This document shows positions 52,439-61,278 of a stretch of 64,000 bases of DNA, one piece after another. Position 1 is the first letter of the stretch; each line of letters begins with the position of its first letter. The position numbers and the translations under genes are program-made. The stretch is from assembly GCA_025059375.1 (NCBI GenBank), contig JANXDO010000002.1:1-64000 (forward strand), written 5' to 3'. The DNA is from Candidatus Nezhaarchaeota archaeon (GTDB taxonomy: Archaea > Thermoproteota > Methanomethylicia > Nezhaarchaeales > WYZ-LMO8). Below the pieces are notes generated by a model. The model saw nothing but the letters and a program-made list of their open reading frames with translations, had not been told where the DNA came from and made no database searches.

Positions 52439-53584
52439 ATGCGTCTCTACGAGTATGAGGCTAAGGCTATTTTTAATAGATTTGGAATACCTATTCCACA
52501 AGGTTGGCTTGTAAGTACTTCGAAAGATGCTCGCAATGCTGTCTCTAAATTGAGTAGACCAGCTGTATTGAAAGCTCAGCTCCTCATTGGTGGCCGTGGA
52601 AAAAGTGGTGGCATAAGGTTTGTGAAAACACCTGAAGAGGCTGAAGAGGAGGCTGAGAAGCTTTTTAAGACTGAGATAGGTGGTTTAAAAGTCACTAAGC
52701 TTCTTATTGAAGAGAAGATTGATATCGTAAAAGAGCTTTATTTGAGTGTAAGTGTGGATAGCACATACGGCTCGCCTATAGTAATGGCTAGCTCCGAGGG
52801 TGGAGTTGACATAGAGGATATTGCTCGTATCCACCCAGAAAAAATCATAATGTTTCGACCAGACATTATAAAGGGGCTAAGAGAGCATGAGGCTAGGAGG
52901 ATACTTAAGCAGGTAGGCTTAAGTGGCAGTATCTTGATAGAAGCGACCAACATATTGTGTAGGCTCTATCAAGTTTTCAGAGCGTATGACGCCGAGATAG
53001 CTGAAATTAACCCGTTAGCTGTGACCAATGATAGGAAGGTCATTGCCATTGATGCCAGATTAAATGTGGATGACCATGCACTATTTAGACACCCCGAGCT
53101 AGAGGCATTAAGGGGTGAGCGGTTCGAAAATCCTCTTGAACTTGAAGGTCATAGAAGAGGAGTGAATTATGTTGACCTCAAGGGCAACATAGCTGTTATG
53201 GGTAATGGAGCGGGGCTCGTCATGATGCTTCTAGATGCTATAAAAATTTATGGAGGCCAACCAGCATGCTTCTTAGACGCTGGTGGAGGCATGACAGCAC
53301 AGAGGGTGGAGAATGCCCTCGACCTTCTTTTAATGAAGGCTGAAAGGGATCGTGACGTAAAGGTAATTTTTTTCGCCTTCTGGTTCATGATATCCCCTGC
53401 TGAGGAGACAACTAAGGGGTTCCTCAATGCAATATCGAAGAGGAGGCCTCAAATACCGATAATCGGGGTGATTCAAGGAGTAGGTGCACAACAGGCTGCT
53501 GAGACCCTAAGGAAAGCCGGTATAAAGTGTTACCCCACGATAGAGGATGGCATCAAGGCGGCCATTGAAATTGCAAAGGGGTGA
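52439..53584 (+). CDS. sucC: Succinyl-CoA ligase-type beta subunit (ATP-grasp)
   Basis: 381 residues. MRLYEYEAKAIFNRFGIPIP is the standard SucC start, then the ATP-grasp segment KAQLLIGGRGKSGG, EINPLAV and the CoA-ligase domain GNGAGLVMMLLDAI with LDAGGGMTAQ. With the alpha subunit encoded five bases downstream it makes or breaks an acyl-CoA at the cost of a nucleotide. Succinate is the likely substrate, but malate-CoA ligase (MtkAB) and other short acids share the fold and cannot be excluded. Confidence 0.9.
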   Translation: MRLYEYEAKAIFNRFGIPIPQGWLVSTSKDARNAVSKLSRPAVLKAQLLIGGRGKSGGIRFVKTPEEAEEEAEKLFKTEIGGLKVTKLLIEEKIDIVKELYLSVSVDSTYGSPIVMASSEGGVDIEDIARIHPEKIIMFRPDIIKGLREHEARRILKQVGLSGSILIEATNILCRLYQVFRAYDAEIAEINPLAVTNDRKVIAIDARLNVDDHALFRHPELEALRGERFENPLELEGHRRGVNYVDLKGNIAVMGNGAGLVMMLLDAIKIYGGQPACFLDAGGGMTAQRVENALDLLLMKAERDRDVKVIFFAFWFMISPAEETTKGFLNAISKRRPQIPIIGVIQGVGAQQAAETLRKAGIKCYPTIEDGIKAAIEIAKG

Positions 53585-53589
53585 TGTGA

Positions 53590-54456
53590 ATGGGCATACT
53601 TGTTAATAAAGATACGCGCGTAATAGTTCAAGGTATAACTGGAAGATTAGGTTCTGCTCAAACAAAGATGATGCTAGAGTATGGAACGAAAATAGTTGCA
53701 GGAGTAACTCCTGGAAGAGGTGGAGAGACTATTTTTGGAATTCCAGTCTATGATTCCGTTGAAGAAGCTTTGAGGGAGCATGAAGCTGATGCCTCAGTGC
53801 TGTATGTGCCAGCACCATCTTTAAAGGAGGCTGCGTTTGAGGCGATGGAGGCTGGCATAAAGTTTATGGTAATCATAACTGATTGGGTGCCAGTTCATGA
53901 CGCCCTTGAAATAAAGGCTTTTGCAAGTAGGCTTGGAGCTCGCTATATAGGGCCAAATACCCCCGGCATAACGGTACCAGGTGAAATAAAGCTTGGTATG
54001 ATACACACAGTGACGCCAGGCAACATCGCGGTGATTTCAAGAAGCGGAACATTAACCGGTGAAGTTACCAATCTCCTTACCACTAGCGGCTTAGGTCAAA
54101 GCGTAGTACTTGGATTAGGAGGAGATCCAGTTGTAGGTCTACGTCTAAAGGAGGTTCTAGAGTTACTAGAGAGGGATGAACATACCGAGGCCATAGTAAT
54201 AATAGGCGAGATAGGTGGTACGATGGAGGAGGAGGCTGCTGATTACATAAGGAGGCACGTCAGTAAGCCTGTTGCCGCCTTCATAGCTGGTATCACAGCT
54301 CCACCGGAGAAGAGGATGGGGCATGCTGGTGCCATAATAACGGGAGGACGTGGTACTGCAGAGAGTAAGATAAGTGCCTTAAAGAGCGCAGGAGTTAAGA
54401 TTGCAAAAACTCCATGGGATCTTCCAACGCTATTAAAAGATATGTTAAGGCGATAG
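53590..54456 (+). CDS. sucD: Succinyl-CoA ligase-type alpha subunit
   Basis: 288 residues. N-terminal Rossmann CoA-binding domain (VIVQGITGRLGSAQTKMML, VTPGRGGETIFGIPVYDSV seen in parts), then ISRSGTLTGEV and the phospho-histidine H245 in RMGHAGAIITGGRGTAESK. The segment ITDWVPVHDAL replaces the common TEGIP-type loop near the active site, which may bear on substrate choice. It follows sucC with a GGGGTGATGTGA ribosome site overlapping the sucC stop. Confidence 0.9.
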   Translation: MGILVNKDTRVIVQGITGRLGSAQTKMMLEYGTKIVAGVTPGRGGETIFGIPVYDSVEEALREHEADASVLYVPAPSLKEAAFEAMEAGIKFMVIITDWVPVHDALEIKAFASRLGARYIGPNTPGITVPGEIKLGMIHTVTPGNIAVISRSGTLTGEVTNLLTTSGLGQSVVLGLGGDPVVGLRLKEVLELLERDEHTEAIVIIGEIGGTMEEEAADYIRRHVSKPVAAFIAGITAPPEKRMGHAGAIITGGRGTAESKISALKSAGVKIAKTPWDLPTLLKDMLRR

Positions 54457-54568
54457 CAATCAAGGGCACCTCAAGCAAAAGGTTCGATACCCCTTCTCTA
54501 CAGTGCCTAGAAGCTCTAGTGTTGAGTAAGCATCAAAGAAGAAGTGACGTAAAGAAGAGTTGTGGAGG

Positions 54569-55762
54569 TTATTGACCTACAATCTCTCTTTTGAATGCAT
54601 TAATGCCGGTAATGTATCTTCCCAGTATGAGCGTGTGAATATCATCTGTCCCCTCATACGTGTAGACGCTCTCTATGTTAGCCATGTGCCTTATGGGCGA
54701 GTACTCGAGGCTTATCCCGTTCGCACCTAAGATCTCTCTCGCAGTTCTAGCACAGAACCTTGCAACTCGAACATTATTTCTTTTCGCGAAGGATATCTGT
54801 TCAGGTGTGGCTTTTCCAGCATCCATTAACCTACCTAAACGCCAAGCAACGAGCTGACCCTTAGTTATCTCTGTAAACATCTCAACAAGCTTTTCTTGAA
54901 TTAGCTGATAGGATGCTATTGGTGCCCCAAACTGCTTTCTGTTCTTCGCATACTCTAATGCGGTTAAATAACAATCAATCGCGGCTCCTATAGCCCCCCA
55001 AGCGATTCCAAACCTTGCTGGATCAAGACAACTTAGAGCGTACCTTAACCCAATGGCTTTTGGAAGCCTGTTCTCTTCAGCAACTCTACAATCAGATAGG
55101 TAAAGCTCCCCCACGTCTCCAGCCCTCATTGAGCCCTTCTTTGTTATTGACTTTTGTTCAAATCCAGGCGTCCCCCTCTCTACTATGAAGCCTTTTATCC
55201 TTTTGTCATCAACATCCCTAGCCCATATAATTGCTATGTCTGCGATTCCACCCTCACTTATCCAAGTTTTGTTCCCATTCAATATCCACTCATCTCCAAC
55301 CCTTTTTGCGGTTGCCTCCATACTGGCAGGATCACTTCCAACGTTTGGCTCCGTCATACCGAAGCAGCCAATTATCTCTCCACGCGCAAGCTTCGGTAAA
55401 TACTTCTTTCTTTGCTCTTCACTTCCATACTGCCATATTGGAAACATGACTAGTCCAGACGTTACGGCGACAAAGCTTCTAAGTGCACTATCAACCATCT
55501 CAACTTCTTGGCATATTAAGCCAAAGGATGTGTAGTTCATGCCTGGACATCCATACTCCTCTGGTATGAAGCTCCCAAGCATCCCAAGCTCTCCAAACTT
55601 CTTGGCGAGTAGCCTTAAATCCAATGGTTCTTCTTTGTGCCATGCATCTATAATGAGTGGTGCAACCTCCTTCTGAAGGAACTCTCTCACCGAGTCTCTC
55701 ACGAGACGCTCTTCTTCACTTAAAAGCTCATTAATAAGGTAAAAATCGGTGGTTTTAGTCAA
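54569..55762 (-). CDS. Acyl-CoA dehydrogenase, glutaryl-CoA dehydrogenase-like
   Basis: 397 residues of the FAD-containing acyl-CoA dehydrogenase family. CFGMTEPNVGSDP and WILNGNKTWIS line the flavin, and the catalytic base E370 lies in YTYEGTDDIHTLILGRYITG, the segment most like glutaryl-CoA dehydrogenase. That enzyme oxidises and decarboxylates glutaryl-CoA to crotonyl-CoA in lysine, tryptophan and anaerobic benzoyl-CoA breakdown. Without an experiment a general short-chain activity remains possible. TTG 55762 is the start: GGAGGTG stands six bases before it. No electron-transfer flavoprotein genes are in the window. Confidence 0.85.
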   Translation of the reverse strand: MTKTTDFYLINELLSEEERLVRDSVREFLQKEVAPLIIDAWHKEEPLDLRLLAKKFGELGMLGSFIPEEYGCPGMNYTSFGLICQEVEMVDSALRSFVAVTSGLVMFPIWQYGSEEQRKKYLPKLARGEIIGCFGMTEPNVGSDPASMEATAKRVGDEWILNGNKTWISEGGIADIAIIWARDVDDKRIKGFIVERGTPGFEQKSITKKGSMRAGDVGELYLSDCRVAEENRLPKAIGLRYALSCLDPARFGIAWGAIGAAIDCYLTALEYAKNRKQFGAPIASYQLIQEKLVEMFTEITKGQLVAWRLGRLMDAGKATPEQISFAKRNNVRVARFCARTAREILGANGISLEYSPIRHMANIESVYTYEGTDDIHTLILGRYITGINAFKREIVGQ

Positions 55763-55942
55763 GATCCCACCTCCTTTCTATTATTAAGTAAAGCGTTTTA
55801 AGGTTTTGTATAGAGAAGTACACCTTTCTATCTGATTTAGGGGTGCTAGCCATCGTAATTATTAGCATTTAAGGTTTTTAGTTAAGGGCAGAATAGCTTG
55901 AAGCTATTGATGAGCTTTGTTAGGACTAATGTCAAGGACTAG

Positions 55943-56803
55943 TCAATTAAATTTAGGGTAGGTATTTAGAGCTTTAGAGAGGAAGTCCTTAATCCAGGGA
56001 GCCTTACTCATGCTCCAAGCTTCATGTGCTTTGTCTAGGTTCTCGTATCTTAGAACGTAGCTCCTTACATATTCAACGTGTTCTTCAATGAGCTTCTTAA
56101 GCTCACTCATAGATAACTTGCCTCTCGCGTACTTTATGTGCATGACCTCGATTGGGGGTCTAAGGTATGGTAGCCCATAGGCTTTAACAGTGACCTTAAT
56201 GTTATTCCTCCTAAGCAATTTGGCTATATCAAACCCCTCAAGCCCACTTAGCACGATTACCATTTCATCCTCGATTTCAGATAAGCAGTTTAGTATGTTG
56301 TTTACCATCATCTCAAGCGATGTCTTGCTTTGAAGGTAATACTTCTCTTCTAACAATTGTAGCCAATCCTGAAGGTCCTTATCACTTGGCTTCTTGATTG
56401 AGGCCCTCAAAGTTAGGGTTGAAATTCTTAATGCTAAGTTATAGTCAGCCTTGACGGCCTCTAAATTGACATAGCATGTAATTCTAACATCCTCCCTTAA
56501 TAACTTCATGAGACATTGCACAATTGGTTCGTAAGCTCTAGCCATGCTCTGAGATGGCGGTAGTAGGCTGAGTCTCATTGCTGATTCTAAGATTTTACTA
56601 GGCTCATCATAGTAACTTAATAGAGCTTCAAAACCCTTGGGCATATCGACTAGTACGCACTTCACGCTGAGGCTTAAGGAGAGGGAGTAGAGGTTTAAGG
56701 CGGTCGCAGCATTAGCGGATCTAAGCCTTGATGGTCTAGTTAATAGTAGTACTTCCTGTGCTTTCATGATTCGCCTAACCATTGTCTCAGTAATTGAATG
56801 CAC
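55943..56803 (-). CDS. Hypothetical protein, 286 residues
   Basis: A soluble, mainly alternating alpha/beta protein without signal peptide or membrane helix. The N-terminal AQEVLLLTRPSRLRSANAATALNLYS and the segment MVIVLSGLEGFDIAKLLRRNNIKV (both seen in parts) suggest Rossmann-like strands with ligand-binding loops. I do not recognise a family. It lies between the two acyl-CoA dehydrogenase genes on the same strand, 180 and 155 bases from them, so a link to acyl-CoA metabolism is possible but only by position. Confidence 0.6.
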   Translation of the reverse strand: MHSITETMVRRIMKAQEVLLLTRPSRLRSANAATALNLYSLSLSLSVKCVLVDMPKGFEALLSYYDEPSKILESAMRLSLLPPSQSMARAYEPIVQCLMKLLREDVRITCYVNLEAVKADYNLALRISTLTLRASIKKPSDKDLQDWLQLLEEKYYLQSKTSLEMMVNNILNCLSEIEDEMVIVLSGLEGFDIAKLLRRNNIKVTVKAYGLPYLRPPIEVMHIKYARGKLSMSELKKLIEEHVEYVRSYVLRYENLDKAHEAWSMSKAPWIKDFLSKALNTYPKFN

Positions 56804-56958
56804 ATTTAAAGGTTCATGTATACTTTGATGGTCAAAAAGATAATTTCACGCTACTCAGTTCCTTAACTATGCTATCTAAGCTAATATGAACAAACACGGA
56901 TCGTAGCTATCGCTCACCTCTTAGTGAAGCTAAAGAGAGGGAGGCGTGAAGTGAAAGG

Positions 56959-58203
56959 TTATTCATACACCTTCTCCCATACTTTATACCAGTCCATCGC
57001 ATCCCTCTCGTAGTCCCTCTCATCTTTGGGTAGGCCCATCATCTTGTAGGTCTCATGCTGAATTAGTAGCTTCATAATCTCATTGCTGCCAGTCCATATG
57101 GGTGCTAAGCGCATGTCACGAAGCATCCTTTCAATTGGGTATACTTGAGTATATCCAATTCCTCCAAGGATCTGTACTGCCTTGTTAACGACGTCCCAAC
57201 CCACTTCAGTTGCGAAGTACTTCGCTTCACTTACTAAACGGCGTGGATCATCGAACTTCCCGATATCGTGTAGGTCCACAGCCTTCGCAGCTGTATAGAC
57301 CAAGGCTCTTGCAGCATCAAGCATGGTTATGGCCTCAGATACCATGAAGCTTACACCCTGAAACTCTCTTATCTTCCTTCCAAAGGCTTTTCGCTTATCC
57401 GAGTACTTAACAGCTACCTCTAACGCAGCTCTCGCTAAGCCTACGGCTCCTGCAGCAGAGGTTAGCCTCTCCGGTATCATCATTCTATTGAATACTACTC
57501 TTGCACCGTTGACTTCACCCAGCACATATTCCTTGGGAACCTCAACATCCTTGAGGACTATCCTCGCCGTTCCCATCCCCCTAAAACCTAGGAGATTGTA
57601 GACCTCCTGAACTTCAATTCCCATGTCTCTCTCAACAATGAAAGCTGTGAGCGCATTGTGGCTGGGAGCATTTGGATCTGTTCGTGCATAAATTAAGAAG
57701 AAGTCTGCAACCTTACCGCCAGCTATGAAGCGCTTCTCACCGTTGAGAATCCAGAGGTCCCCCATCTTCTCTGCTTTAGTGGTCGTACCAAAGAAGTCGC
57801 TACCACCCCTCGGCTCTGTAAGGCCTTCAGCTGCTATCTTTTCCCCCCTTATGAGTGGTTTTAAGAACTCCTCTTTCTGCCACCTTGTGCCGAAACGGTT
57901 TATGGCCTCACCAACTATGCTCACCATGGCATAAGCACAACCAAGTCCCATCCCTAGAACCCCCATCTCCTCCATTGCAACGCTCTCCGCCGTCCAGCTT
58001 AATCCTCTACCACCATAATCCTCTGAGAATCTAAGACCAAGAAGCCTCCTCCTCGCCGCCTCCTTCACGAACTCGAATGGATAATCTATCTCGTTCCTAT
58101 CCATCTTCCTTAGTAGCTCTGGATCAACAGTCTTGACAAACTCTTTAACCTCTTCTCTGAGTTTAATTTCATCCTCTGTTAATAAAACATCGTTTTCCAA
58201 CAA
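56959..58203 (-). CDS. Acyl-CoA dehydrogenase, isovaleryl/long-chain-like catalytic base
   Basis: 414 residues. AEGLTEPRGGSDFFGT and WILNGEKRFIAGG form the flavin pocket; the ILGGIGYTQVYPIERMLRDMR segment is typical of the family. The usual glutamate of the Y-E-G-T motif is replaced (IWTGSNEIM), but a glutamate stands at E245 in MIPERLTSA, the position used as catalytic base by isovaleryl- and long-chain acyl-CoA dehydrogenases. So it should be active, probably on branched or longer acyl-CoAs. Substrate not fixed. ATG/TTG 58203 start; the gene precedes the unknown 286-residue gene in the same orientation. Confidence 0.87.
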   Translation of the reverse strand: MLENDVLLTEDEIKLREEVKEFVKTVDPELLRKMDRNEIDYPFEFVKEAARRRLLGLRFSEDYGGRGLSWTAESVAMEEMGVLGMGLGCAYAMVSIVGEAINRFGTRWQKEEFLKPLIRGEKIAAEGLTEPRGGSDFFGTTTKAEKMGDLWILNGEKRFIAGGKVADFFLIYARTDPNAPSHNALTAFIVERDMGIEVQEVYNLLGFRGMGTARIVLKDVEVPKEYVLGEVNGARVVFNRMMIPERLTSAAGAVGLARAALEVAVKYSDKRKAFGRKIREFQGVSFMVSEAITMLDAARALVYTAAKAVDLHDIGKFDDPRRLVSEAKYFATEVGWDVVNKAVQILGGIGYTQVYPIERMLRDMRLAPIWTGSNEIMKLLIQHETYKMMGLPKDERDYERDAMDWYKVWEKVYE

Positions 58204-58431
58204 CTTAATCTCCCAAAAGTCTATCCTTGAAGTTGCCTTATCAGCTTTCCTAGAGAGCCCACAACTTTATTGAGTTGACCTCCACATCGATGTAGCGGCG
58301 ATCCGACGTTCTCGAGCTAAAAGCCGAGATAGTGGTGTTGTTCAGAGGGCTTTCACTAATGGGACGTAGGGTTCAGGCCCCTTAATAACTCTGCATGAAG
58401 TTATCTTTTTCCCTAAAGAAGTAGTGAAGAT

Positions 58432-59484
58432 TTGTGTGAGACTGTGAACTTGAGGTGTAACATGGAGGGTCAAGGTTATCTAAGAGGGTCCTGTGAAACC
58501 GAGACTCCTGAGGGTCTAAGGCGGGCTTGCCAAGTAACTTTAAAGCGTGAGAAGGGTTCGTGGTTTAGACTCATTGAAGCTATACAGTTATCGAGACCTG
58601 AAGATTACTTATCCATATATCAGTCTGGATGCAACCATACGTGTCTTAAGTGTCATTCGTGGTATTTTACTCAGAGAGCAACTGGTGTATGGATGTCGAC
58701 AGATAGGATAGCTGAGGTAGCTGCTGACTATATGAAGATGGTCACGGTTAAGGAGCCTAGGCATAGAGCCACGATGTGGCATGCAACTGATCTATGTAGG
58801 CACTGTGGAATGTGTGTTCTAACTGGCGAGAGGCATCCACTATGCCCAAACACCTTAAGCCCAGATCAAATAGTCTTAAGCCCTCAAGGCTGGGGGCCAG
58901 CTAGGAATATAGTTTCATTCACTGGTGGAGATATAGCTTGTAGAGCTGAGTTCTATGCTGAGGCAGCTGAGAAGATAAAGAGAGAGTGCAGTGATGTGTG
59001 GGTTCTACTCGAAACAAATGGTTACGGCTTGACTCCGAAGAACCTTGAAGTACTAGCTAGTGGAGGTGTAGACTCATTTTGGCTGGACATAAAGGCCTAC
59101 GATGAGGCCATATACAGGAATCTGTGCGGGACAACTAATAAGTGGATTCTTGAAGCCCCAAAGTTGATAGTTGAGGCAGGGTTTGTCCTTGAGGTCTTAA
59201 CCCTCTATATACCTGGATGGGTTGAGCTTGACCAGATAGCTAAGATAGCTAAGCTGATAGCTGACGTGGACAAGAGCATACCGTTTACGATACTAGCCTT
59301 CTTCCCAGAGTACAAGCTTAGAAACGTGAGATCTCCAACTCTCTACGAGATGATCTCCGCCTACTTCATGGCTAAGAATTGTGGATTAGAGAATGTGAAG
59401 CTGGGTAACGTGCACGTATTTGCTAAGAGTGAGAGTGACTTAGAGCTCCTAGTCAACTTGGTTGGGGCTAGAGCTATAGGGTAA
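58432..59484 (+). CDS. Radical SAM protein, pyruvate-formate-lyase-activase-like, with extra cysteine cluster
   Basis: 350 residues. SGCNHTCLKCHSW is the radical SAM cluster site (C-x3-C-x2-C). About 45 residues later DLCRHCGMCVLTGERHPLCP can bind a second 4Fe-4S cluster, as in some glycyl-radical activases. FTGGDIACRAEFYAE and VLLETNGYGLTP are further core strands. It probably generates a radical on a partner protein or small molecule; no glycyl-radical enzyme is next to it. The start TTG 58432 could also be GTG 58444 or ATG 58462. Confidence 0.82.
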   Translation: MCETVNLRCNMEGQGYLRGSCETETPEGLRRACQVTLKREKGSWFRLIEAIQLSRPEDYLSIYQSGCNHTCLKCHSWYFTQRATGVWMSTDRIAEVAADYMKMVTVKEPRHRATMWHATDLCRHCGMCVLTGERHPLCPNTLSPDQIVLSPQGWGPARNIVSFTGGDIACRAEFYAEAAEKIKRECSDVWVLLETNGYGLTPKNLEVLASGGVDSFWLDIKAYDEAIYRNLCGTTNKWILEAPKLIVEAGFVLEVLTLYIPGWVELDQIAKIAKLIADVDKSIPFTILAFFPEYKLRNVRSPTLYEMISAYFMAKNCGLENVKLGNVHVFAKSESDLELLVNLVGARAIG

Positions 59485-59528
59485 CTGTAGGCTTTCCCCG
59501 GCAAGGAGCTTGATCTTTGAAGGTATGT

Positions 59529-59701
59529 TTATGAGTTGAGGGCTTTTACGATGAGCTCAAAAGCCTTAACAAGCTCATCGCTAATTCGTAGTGAACTTCA
59601 AGAACTTCGAAGGCGTCCACTACGCGCTCAACGTCATAGTTTAAGCTAAGTAGGTGGATAGCTTTAGCGATCGCATCATTGGCATGCTCCTTAATAATCG
59701 T
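59529..59701 (-). pseudogene. Possible remnant of a small helical protein gene
   Basis: On the minus strand an open stretch (59701-59546) reads KEHANDAIAKAIHLLSLN and DVERVVDAFEVLEVHYEL, then ends in a stop; the next frame continues RISDELVKAFELIVKALNS to a stop at 59529. The amino-acid pattern looks coding, but there is no ATG, GTG or TTG in the first part and a frame change is needed. A TATA-like box of the downstream plus-strand gene overlaps its beginning. Either a decayed gene or chance. Confidence 0.3.
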
Positions 59702-59711
59702 TTAAAAGTAT
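59702..59711 (+). promoter_or_regulatory. TATA box of the DUF2119 gene
   Basis: GTTTAAAAGTATC (from about 59700) is a TATA-like element whose expected start point, near 59731, gives a short leader before the GTG at 59753. Confidence 0.45.
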
Positions 59712-59752
59712 CCCCTTAGAAGTCTTGAGGGGCGCATAAAGGCTCCGAGAAT

Positions 59753-60391
59753 GTGAGAGAGTTGAAGATCTACATACTTAGATCAAAGAGGGGAGGCTTA
59801 ATAAGACTCATAGTCGGGGGGCTTCATGGTAGAGAGGGGAAGTCTATTGGCCCCCTGCTTAAACAGCTCACCTTGGAGAGGGGACCTAAAAGCGGCATGT
59901 TGATAGTAGTACCATCTCTATGCGCAATGTCAAAGTACGTAAGCACACTTAACAACAAGTACTTTAACACTAGAGGTGGTAGAAGGCTTCTAAAGTTACT
60001 GCATATATGTAAACCTGATGTGTACGTTGAAGTTCACTGCTACGCGAGGAGGGCATACAGATCCCTCACAAGTTCCTTAAGGATGATTAGGAAGGGGGTC
60101 CCACGGTTCATAGAGCTTGAGGGTGGAGTGCTAATAGGCTCTCCATCACCACAAATTTTAACATTAAACTTGTTTAAGCTCGGCATAACGTTTGAGGTTC
60201 CATGCAATAGTAGGGATTGGGGGGTCATCCTGAGGCTTCTTAGAATCGTAAGGGATGAGAACTCCGTAGAGGGGGTCCTCGACAAGTTGATGATGTTGTA
60301 TCCAAAGCAGATGGCCGAGGCCATTGAGCTATTCAATATTTACGAGGAGGTAAGTAAATTTAAGTTACCGGTCACCCCATGTCGGCTATAA
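59753..60391 (+). CDS. DUF2119 archaeal protein (zinc-carboxypeptidase-like pattern)
   Basis: 212 residues. VGGLHGREGKSIGP near the N-terminus and VYVEVHCYAR in the middle resemble the H-x-x-E ... H zinc ligands of the M14 carboxypeptidase fold, and ITFEVPC follows. DUF2119 is confined to archaea and has no established function; a hydrolase on peptides or amides would fit the motifs. GTG 59753 start. The gene stands alone between a radical SAM gene and a DUF2148 gene on the same strand. Confidence 0.75.
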   Translation: MRELKIYILRSKRGGLIRLIVGGLHGREGKSIGPLLKQLTLERGPKSGMLIVVPSLCAMSKYVSTLNNKYFNTRGGRRLLKLLHICKPDVYVEVHCYARRAYRSLTSSLRMIRKGVPRFIELEGGVLIGSPSPQILTLNLFKLGITFEVPCNSRDWGVILRLLRIVRDENSVEGVLDKLMMLYPKQMAEAIELFNIYEEVSKFKLPVTPCRL

Positions 60392-60605
60392 TCTTGTTAA
60401 ACACTTAGATGAGGTCGTCTGATAACTTCAATATTAAACATTCCCTACAACAATGGTGAAGCCAAAACTTTGTAGATTTAAATGAGGGTGCGGCCTAAGT
60501 CATGAAGATGATACACAATTCATGGACTTTTCACGGACTTCCAGACAGGAACCAGAGCGTAGAGCTTAAAGCAGTCTTAAAGATTGAAGTGGTTAGGGTG
60601 GTGGA

Positions 60606-61160
60606 ATGGTTGTTGATATGTTGAGGCTTGAAGGTGATGGTTTGAAGGTCGTTGCTGGGCTTATGGCTGTAGCGGCTAAGACTGCACCGAAAGCTTATGG
60701 TACTGATTGCATTGAGACGGCTTTGATTGAGGGTAATGAAAAGGAGGAGCTGGCGAAGTACATGGATAAGCTGGCAGAGGAGCTTAAGAGCCCACTGTAT
60801 AGAAGGGATGCAGATAGCGTTAGGATTTCAGGTGCTGTGCTCTTAATAGGTCTTAAAGATGGTGGAGAGGTCACCAATGCTGATTGTGGTGCATGTGGAT
60901 TTCCTACATGTAGTGAGATGCTGAAGAATAGGAGAGCAGGACTATTATTCCCTGGCCCCACGTGCATAGTTAGGGCTATAGACCTAGGCATAGCTATAGG
61001 CTCGGCTGTTAAAACTTGCTCAATTCTAAACGTTGATAATAGAGTGATGTTTAGGGTTGGTGTTGCAGCTAAAAGGTTGGGCTACTTGAAGAGTGACATA
61101 GTAATAGGGATCCCACTTGCAGTGAGGAGCAAGAGCCCCTTCTTTGATAGGAAGTTATGA
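60606..61160 (+). CDS. DUF2148 ferredoxin-domain protein
   Basis: 184 residues. DCGACGFPTCSEM is a 4Fe-4S-like cysteine motif of the DUF2148 family (also seen as C-G-x-C-G-x-x-x-C in CO-dehydrogenase-type subunits), and the N-terminal MAVAAKTAPKAYGTDCIETALI is typical. Function unknown; such proteins occur in anaerobic archaea and bacteria and are presumed redox or cluster-binding. ATG 60606 follows a GGGTGGTGG site. Confidence 0.85.
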   Translation: MVVDMLRLEGDGLKVVAGLMAVAAKTAPKAYGTDCIETALIEGNEKEELAKYMDKLAEELKSPLYRRDADSVRISGAVLLIGLKDGGEVTNADCGACGFPTCSEMLKNRRAGLLFPGPTCIVRAIDLGIAIGSAVKTCSILNVDNRVMFRVGVAAKRLGYLKSDIVIGIPLAVRSKSPFFDRKL

Positions 61161-61278
61161 GCCGCCGAGGACCGACAGTTATTCACCCACCAACAATGTG
61201 AGTGGCGAGACTAATAGTATCGATAAGTACAGGTTACCTGCTTAGCTTAACGTTAAAGAGTCACTTAACTAGCTCTGC

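Noticed and set aside
54470-54510. T-arm-like AAGGTTCGATACC, possible tRNA
   Set aside because: No acceptor stem, D-arm or anticodon arm can be built around it.
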